A stretch of 64,000 bases of DNA from Panax quinquefolius (Eukaryota > Streptophyta > Magnoliopsida > Apiales > Araliaceae). How positions within the stretch are numbered: the stretch's first letter is position 1; every line of letters begins with the position of its first letter. The stretch spans positions 97,120,792-97,184,791 of the forward strand of contig CM035153.1 in assembly GCA_020205615.1 (NCBI GenBank), read 5' to 3'. Below are positions 59,183-64,000 of the stretch, piece after piece. The translations under genes and the position numbers were made by a program. The notes under the pieces were generated by a model, which was not told the DNA's origin, made no database searches, and was given only the letters and a program-made list of their open reading frames with translations.

Positions 59183-60061
59183 CTATGTATCGACTATGTA
59201 GGCTAAGTATCCTATACATCCTTGTCTCCACAACTTCTTGGCTTGCATCACCGTCAGACAACTTGTTTGTTGAGGTGACTTGCTGCCAAAGAACACAACC
59301 TTTGACGGAGTCATAAGGTTAACACACTTCCTTTGGCAATCAATTACTACTCCATAATTGAATAACCAGTCCATTCCCAGTATAACATCGAATTCACCAA
59401 GTCTAATTGGTATCAAATCTACCATCATCTCGTGACTTTTTATAACCACTCTACAATTCCTATATATGTATCTGACAGGAATCACTTCCTTGTTTGCAAT
59501 CTCTACACTTACGGGAAATTCTAATTCTTCCTGGGGCAAATCTAAGTTTTGAGTAAATGCATCGGATATAAATGAACAAGTAGCACCCGAATCAAATAGC
59601 ACATAAGCATTAATACCATTAATCGGAATGATACCTGACACCACATCCTTAGACTCTACAGCATCCAGCACGGTCATATTGAAAGTCCTTGCAGTAGGTC
59701 GGCTTGATTGTGCTGGTCCAGTGATAGTCAATGCGCCACCACCGTTGTTGTTTCCCTTTCCACCACTTGCACTTCCTACTGGCTTCTTGGGACAATTACG
59801 AGCCATGTGATCTTTTGAACCGCAGGTAAAACATGTTCCTTTCTTTGGACTAAAACAGTTTAGTGCAATGTGTCCCTCCTGACCACAGTTGAAACACACC
59901 CTCTTCCCCTTCAAACATACCCCCAGTATGGTTCTTCCCGAACGTTGCACAAGCTTCAAACATTTTCTTCTGCTAATTTCCTTGTTGTCCTCCCGCAGTC
60001 GAATTCTTGCTCCATTTCGTCTTTTAATTGTTACTTTCACCAGCCTTATTTTCATTCTCAT
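59183..60061 (-). pseudogene. L gag C-terminus (zinc knuckles) and protease
   Basis: One open frame of 292 codons ending in TAG (59183-59185), in frame with RT. Two complete knuckles, CFNCGQEGHIALNC and CFTCGSKDHMARNC. Then TARTFNMTV, protease active site VLFDSGATCSFI (about 59600), DLIPIRLGEFDVILGMDWLF and YGVVIDCQRKCV, to YIVDT. In L the Trp of GMDW is intact, unlike in I. Confidence 0.9.
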
Positions 60062-60758
60062 TCTTCCTCTTCTTTTGTTCTTGATTGTACTTGGTCAAGA
60101 CATCGCTTCCACCTTTCGCGATAATTGCCTTCTCCAGTACAGCCGCAAATATGTTCAGCTGGAACATTGAAACCTTGCTGTAAAGCCAGGGCTTCAATCC
60201 TTGTTCAAACCTTCTCGCTTTACGCTAGTCGGTATTGACTTGATAAGTAGTAAACCTTGCCAACTCGTTAAATTTCACAGCATACTCTGGCACCATCATA
60301 GTTCCTTGCTTCAATTCCAGAAATTGCACTTCCAGCTGATTCCGATAACTCGCTGGAAAGTACATTTCAAAGAACATCTCCTTAAATCTATCCCACGCTA
60401 TCACTCCTTGTCCTCCACAAACCTTATTTTCTTGCCACCAGTAGCTAGCCTCAGACTTCAGCATGAACATTGCAAACGCAGTTTTCTGATCCTCGTTAAC
60501 TCTAGCAACGTCGAACATCTTCTCCATTTCCATGATCCAGGTTTGGGCTTCCACTAGATTCATAGACCCTTGAAATTATGGCGGTCCAACCGCTTTGAAT
60601 TCCTTCAAAGTTGTGACTTGAGCTTGCGGTTGATTTGCAAGTTCACCCGTCAACAGAGCTACCAACTGCTGAACCGGATTAGCTTTGGCATCGTTGTTAT
60701 TATTAGTAGACCCCTCAGGAGGTGCTTGCTGACGTGGTTGTCTTCTTCTAGGAGGCAT
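60062..60758 (-). pseudogene. L gag (capsid region)
   Basis: ATG 60758, MPPRRRQPRQQAPPEGS with an Asn-rich stretch, LVALLTGELA, FKAVGPP, then a stop, and from 60563 in the same frame VEAQTWIMEMEKMFDVARVN, FAMFMLKSEASYWWQ, FFEMYFPASYRNQLEVQF and ELKQGTMMVPEYAVKFNELA. A frameshift between 60225 and 60061 separates it from the knuckles. Capsid protein of the retrotransposon particle. Confidence 0.88.
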
Positions 60759-61058
60759 TTTCTGTTAAGATATACGCTTATTAGTTCATTACTCAACTTC
60801 TTGGGTATTTGAAGTTTAACTTAAACATTTCAAGATTAAAGCTATAACACATAACATTCCAAATAAACTTTGATATTTTATTTATTCATAAGGTTTTAGA
60901 ACATACTTAAAATAGCATAACCGCTATAAACATTCACTTTCCTGAACAAGACAAGTTTCAGGATTACATACTCATATTATCCCTTTATTTATCTAAAAAT
61001 AAGGGATTCACAGTTTATTTATTCACATACTTAACCACATATTATTATCATTCTTATT
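60759..61058 (-). other. Spacer between ORF1 and gag in L
   Basis: 300 bp, AT-rich, no coding signal. Same arrangement as in E and I. Confidence 0.55.
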
Positions 61059-61787
61059 CTATTTAGACATATTAAGACGTCGTAAGGCTTCTCGACGCTC
61101 TTCCTCCATGATACGATGCGCCGTTCTACGATCCATCACGAACCACGGCTAATTCTCAAATTGAGGTGGGTAATAGTAGACTCGATCCTGGGCCCTATCA
61201 ATCGTCGAATTAAAAGCATAATCCATCTCCTTCATTTTAGCTTTTTTCACTTGGACCTTAGCCTCAGCACGATCTGCATGTTGAGTCACCTTCATCCATG
61301 CATCCTCTGCTCTTGCACGCTTAGCTGATTCCTCTTTGAAGTCATCTTTTAATTTCTCCATGTTAGTCTTCATCTTCTCGTTCACCGCCAACAGGTCTTC
61401 ATGCTGACCCTTGGTATGAACTAGGTCCCACTCCATGTTTCCAAGTTTTGAGTCGAGTTCCTGAATCTCTGCATCCTTCTGCTCCATTGAAGCGTGATGC
61501 ATCTCAACCCTCTCCTTCAGCTCCTCAACTTCGTCCTGTAACTCTATGTTATGGTCATACAGAGCATCATACATCTCCGCTGATATGGAGTTTGGTGGAA
61601 ACTCCTCAGGATCCTCTTCCCCATCCTCCTCCTCTATCTCCTCAGAACTATCCTCCTTGGGATAGTTCACAGGCACATCCTTCTAGATCAACTACTCCCG
61701 CACTACATGTATATCCTGGGGCTCATCATCTATAGGTATCTGAGGTATCACCTCTTTAGCTGGACTGGATCCTCCTTTGTTAGACAT
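61059..61787 (-). pseudogene. ORF1: extra coiled-coil protein upstream of gag (element L)
   Basis: A frame of 242 codons from ATG 61787 (MSNKGGSSPAKEVIPQIPID) to TAG 61061-61059, without frameshift but with three in-frame stops, all TAG (61694-61692, 61685-61683, 61151-61149). After DIHVVRE comes an acidic block (EDSSEEIEEEDGEEDPEE) and then over 100 residues of heptad-rich coiled coil (IELQDEVEELKERVEMHHAS and following). The end is KAKMKEMDYAFNS ... VYYYPPQ, matching the R/KMSY ... V-YP pattern of E's ORF1, and then PWFVMDRRTAHRIMEEERRE. The central coiled coil is longer than in E and I. Function unknown. Confidence 0.7.
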
Positions 61788-61998
61788 CCTAACAACAAAA
61801 TATTTTAAGTTTTACTTAACATTTTTCGATACTCGCGAGCACATAAGTTATTAACACATAGCATATAATGTCTCTAATTATTTAGCTTCAATGGATACCT
61901 TAATCCATTTCTTAAAACTCGATAAGAGTTGAACACCTCTATATTCTCTGTCTCCTTAAAGGTTACTTCCTACGGTTTCCCCACCTAAAGTTCATAAC
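61788..61998 (-). other. Untranslated leader of L
   Basis: About 210 bp between PBS and ORF1; no coding signal. Confidence 0.55.
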
Positions 61999-62016
61999 CT
62001 AAAGCTTTGATACCAA
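61999..62016 (-). other. Primer-binding site of element L
   Basis: On the minus strand TTGGTATCAAAGCTTTAGG, two bases from the LTR end ...GGGGGTGTCACA. Confidence 0.85.
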
Positions 62017-62018
62017 CC

Positions 62019-62543
62019 TGTGACACCCCCAAATCCAGGTACTTCATTCCCATAGGATTTGGTGCTCACTTATCAAAACCATTACATCTAACTACCCATA
62101 ACAAAGGATAAAGACATAATTTAAATAACTTAAACCATAATCTTTCCCGTTAAAGGGTTACATCATCTCAAAACAATCCCAGGTAATCTAACCTTAAAAT
62201 TATTACAAAAGTTTGCGGAATACATCACATATTAAAATAAGTCTTTAACATAATGCATTAAAATAAAATTCTCATAAGTCTTCAACATTTGGACATCTTG
62301 CCCTTTCCTTTACTAGTAGACGGCTCATCGACTTTCTCAACTTTAGCTGCAGTGTTAAATGCAAGAGTGTGCAAACAACTGTTCACTGATATAGAAAGTA
62401 GTAATGGTAACAACATGAGAGTGAACAACGAATGCTAATTAATAATGAACTTGCTCTACGAAACAAATATAAAAAACAAGTTAGAAATCAATGTTTGAGG
62501 GTCTTAAGACCACGAACTATGTCTTTGGTATTTAGGTATTATT
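62019..62543 (-). mobile_element. 5' LTR of gypsy element L (family Tk2), 3' portion
   Basis: On the minus strand it ends GGATTTGGGGGTGTCACA at 62019, next to the PBS. It matches the last part of F's LTR (landmarks TTCGTGGTCTTAAGACCCTC and ACTCTTGCATTT). At 62543 it is interrupted by a Tk1 LTR; TTATT (62539-62543) is one half of the presumed duplication. The remainder lies beyond the window. Confidence 0.85.
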
Positions 62544-64000
62544 TGTGACGCCCCCAAAACAGGTATACATCACCCATCTTGAGTCGCCAAATACATGGTA
62601 CAAAAATTCAAATACAAACTTAAATATAAAACTGTCGTGTAAAATACGACAAAACATAAACTGAGAGTTCAAACAAGAATATTGTCTTCTAGACAATATC
62701 CACTCTCAATAGAGTCCTCATAGACAGTATACAAACTCAAATTCAGTCCTCATTACATTTATTGTCACACTATTTAACAGAATAGTGAGGACTACTAATG
62801 CTATCATCCGGATCGTCACTCCATTCCCGACTCGTCCCAAATTTATATTCTCATTTCACAAAGAAAACGGTGAAGGAAAGGGTGAGCTCAACTAGCCCAG
62901 TAAGAAATATTATGACTAAGATAATGCAGAATAAATTATCATTAGTCTTTAACAATGTTAAACTGATAAAATACAATAGACGTCAAGTTTAACTGCAGCG
63001 AAACAAACAATCCATTAAAAGAGTCAAGTAGAGAATAAAATCTACTATCTTTTATGATTTAAAAACTTTTTCATCACTTTTATATTTGGGACTCGACTTA
63101 ATAAATAATCCACATCATCGAATCACCCTCGCACTACTGACCGAGGATATTCTTTAGTATCACGACCACAAATTATCCACTACTACGGGCCAAGGATATT
63201 CGTGTATTCATTAATGGTCATGATCATGCAAACAGTTGTCCATCAATGCACTACGGGCTAATGAGGACTTTTACCACATCATTTGTAACATTACGGTCAT
63301 GATTACATCGAATAATCCCTGGTCGTAATTATACCAAGTCCATCTATGCACTACAGGACACCGATGACTTTCAACATAATATAAGCATGAGGATGATGAC
63401 AATGATATAAGAATTCAATAAAACAAGTTCACGAATTAAATTATCCAGGAATTAATAACGTCCAAATTGTCAACATGATACTTTTTTGTAGAGTAAAATT
63501 CAAGAATAATATTCATGCACAAAAAATATTTTGGACATAAAAGAATCAATTTTTCATCGTGAATAATACCCCGTGAATAGTACTTCGGGAATAGTACCTC
63601 GTGAATAGTACCCCGACATGAAAAGTACTCCAAATACCCAAGTGAATAATATTTAGGTGAATAGTAATTTTGGTGAATATTAACTCATGAATAGTAACTC
63701 GTGAATAGTATTCCGGAATGAAAAGTGCCCCGAATACCCGAGTGAATAATACTAGAGTGAATAGTAACCGGGTGAATAGTAACCCATGAATAGTAACTCA
63801 TAACAGAAAATACCAAATAAAATGATATTTCATGACGAGTATAGAAGTCAAAACTTTAACCAACTGAGTATAATAAAGAATGGAATAACAAAAGAAATCA
63901 CCAGACATGCGATAGACCGCACAGGTAGGTTATTCCAACAAAATAATAAAGACGGAACCAGGTCCGACATAAAACGCACGCATGGATATTCCAATGAATA
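62544..64000 (-). mobile_element. Tk1 LTR (minus strand) running off the right edge
   Basis: Starts TGTGACGCCCCCAAAACAGG (the LTR's 3' end read in inverse), similar throughout to solo LTR G and to the 3' half of J LTRs. It is flanked inward by L's LTR and has no PBS, so this is a 3' LTR or a solo LTR. A 14-bp GAATAGTA array is at about 63559-63800 and hairpin modules begin at about 63865. Confidence 0.85.
63559..63800 (-). repeat. 14-bp array in right-edge Tk1 LTR
   Basis: Copies of GTGAATAGTA(C/A)(C/T)(C/T)CG interleaved with AAAAGTGCCCCGAATACCCG, the inverse of the J array. Its position (on the U5 side of the hairpin modules) is as in J, not as in G. Confidence 0.78.

Noticed and set aside
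59889..60170. Plus-strand frames of 84-118 codons between 59870 and 60557
   Set aside because: Shadows of L's gag on the opposite strand.

Overview
This is a gene-free stretch of repeat-rich nuclear DNA from a flowering plant, probably a eudicot (that assignment is inference). It is strongly AT-rich. I recognise no host gene, tRNA gene or rRNA gene. Almost every base can be assigned to LTR retrotransposons inserted into one another. The lineages are plant-specific: Ty3/gypsy elements of the chromodomain-bearing Tekay/Del type, with gag, protease, RT, RNase H, integrase and chromodomain in order and primer-binding sites resembling the plant initiator Met-tRNA complement (TTGGTATCAAAGC), plus one Ty1/copia family.

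I use my own labels. Tk1 is gypsy with LTRs of about 2.5-3.3 kb that begin TGTAA(G/A)A(C/T)CCCAA and end GGGGGCGTCACA. Tk2 is gypsy with LTRs of about 2.8 kb, TGTAACAATCC to GGGGTGTCACA. Tk3 is gypsy with LTRs of about 3.3-3.5 kb, TGTAACG(A/C)CCGAGAAA to GGGCGCCACA. Co1 is copia with LTRs of about 1.86 kb, TGAAAGTAGTATG to ACAAACCTAACA.

Left half (1-28742). The outermost element is Tk2 copy F (+), of which integrase, chromodomain and 3' LTR remain (24655-28737). Inside F's integrase sits Tk3 copy E (-, 13765-24654), the most complete element, with an extra coiled-coil ORF upstream of gag. E's 3' LTR is interrupted by a Tk2 LTR, D (+, ends 13764). D contains a Tk1 solo LTR, G (-, 9751-13065, target duplication GCGGA), and also Tk1 copy B (+, ends 8782). 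B's RT is in turn interrupted by Co1 copy A (-, 5' LTR 1821-3677, internal part running off the left edge).

Middle (28743-30219). This is an AT-rich, unclassified sequence with LTR-like character, lying between F and the next insertion.

Right half (30220-64000). Tk2 pieces H (integrase/chromodomain and a 29-bp collapsed LTR, 30220-31415) and L (5' LTR, ORF1, gag, protease, RT, 58370-62543) share orientation and family and are probably two ends of one minus-strand element. Between them lies Tk3 copy I (+, 31416 to about 58249). I's RT is split by a 20-kb Tk1 insertion, J (37910-57951, target duplication GGCAA), which has three LTRs and two internal regions in tandem. The first internal region of J carries a complete but eroded copia, K (41625-48259, target duplication GCTGG). 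I is cut off at about 58249 by a fusion to a 120-bp LTR fragment. L's 5' LTR is interrupted by another Tk1 LTR (62544 to the right edge).

All coding regions carry stops, frameshifts or deletions, so nothing here looks able to transpose on its own. The most interesting signals are the conserved coiled-coil ORF upstream of gag in Tk2 and Tk3, the three-LTR element with a chimeric middle LTR, promoter-proximal LTR blocks that differ between the two LTRs of a single element, and arrays of hairpin-forming modules downstream of the TATA box in Tk1 LTRs.
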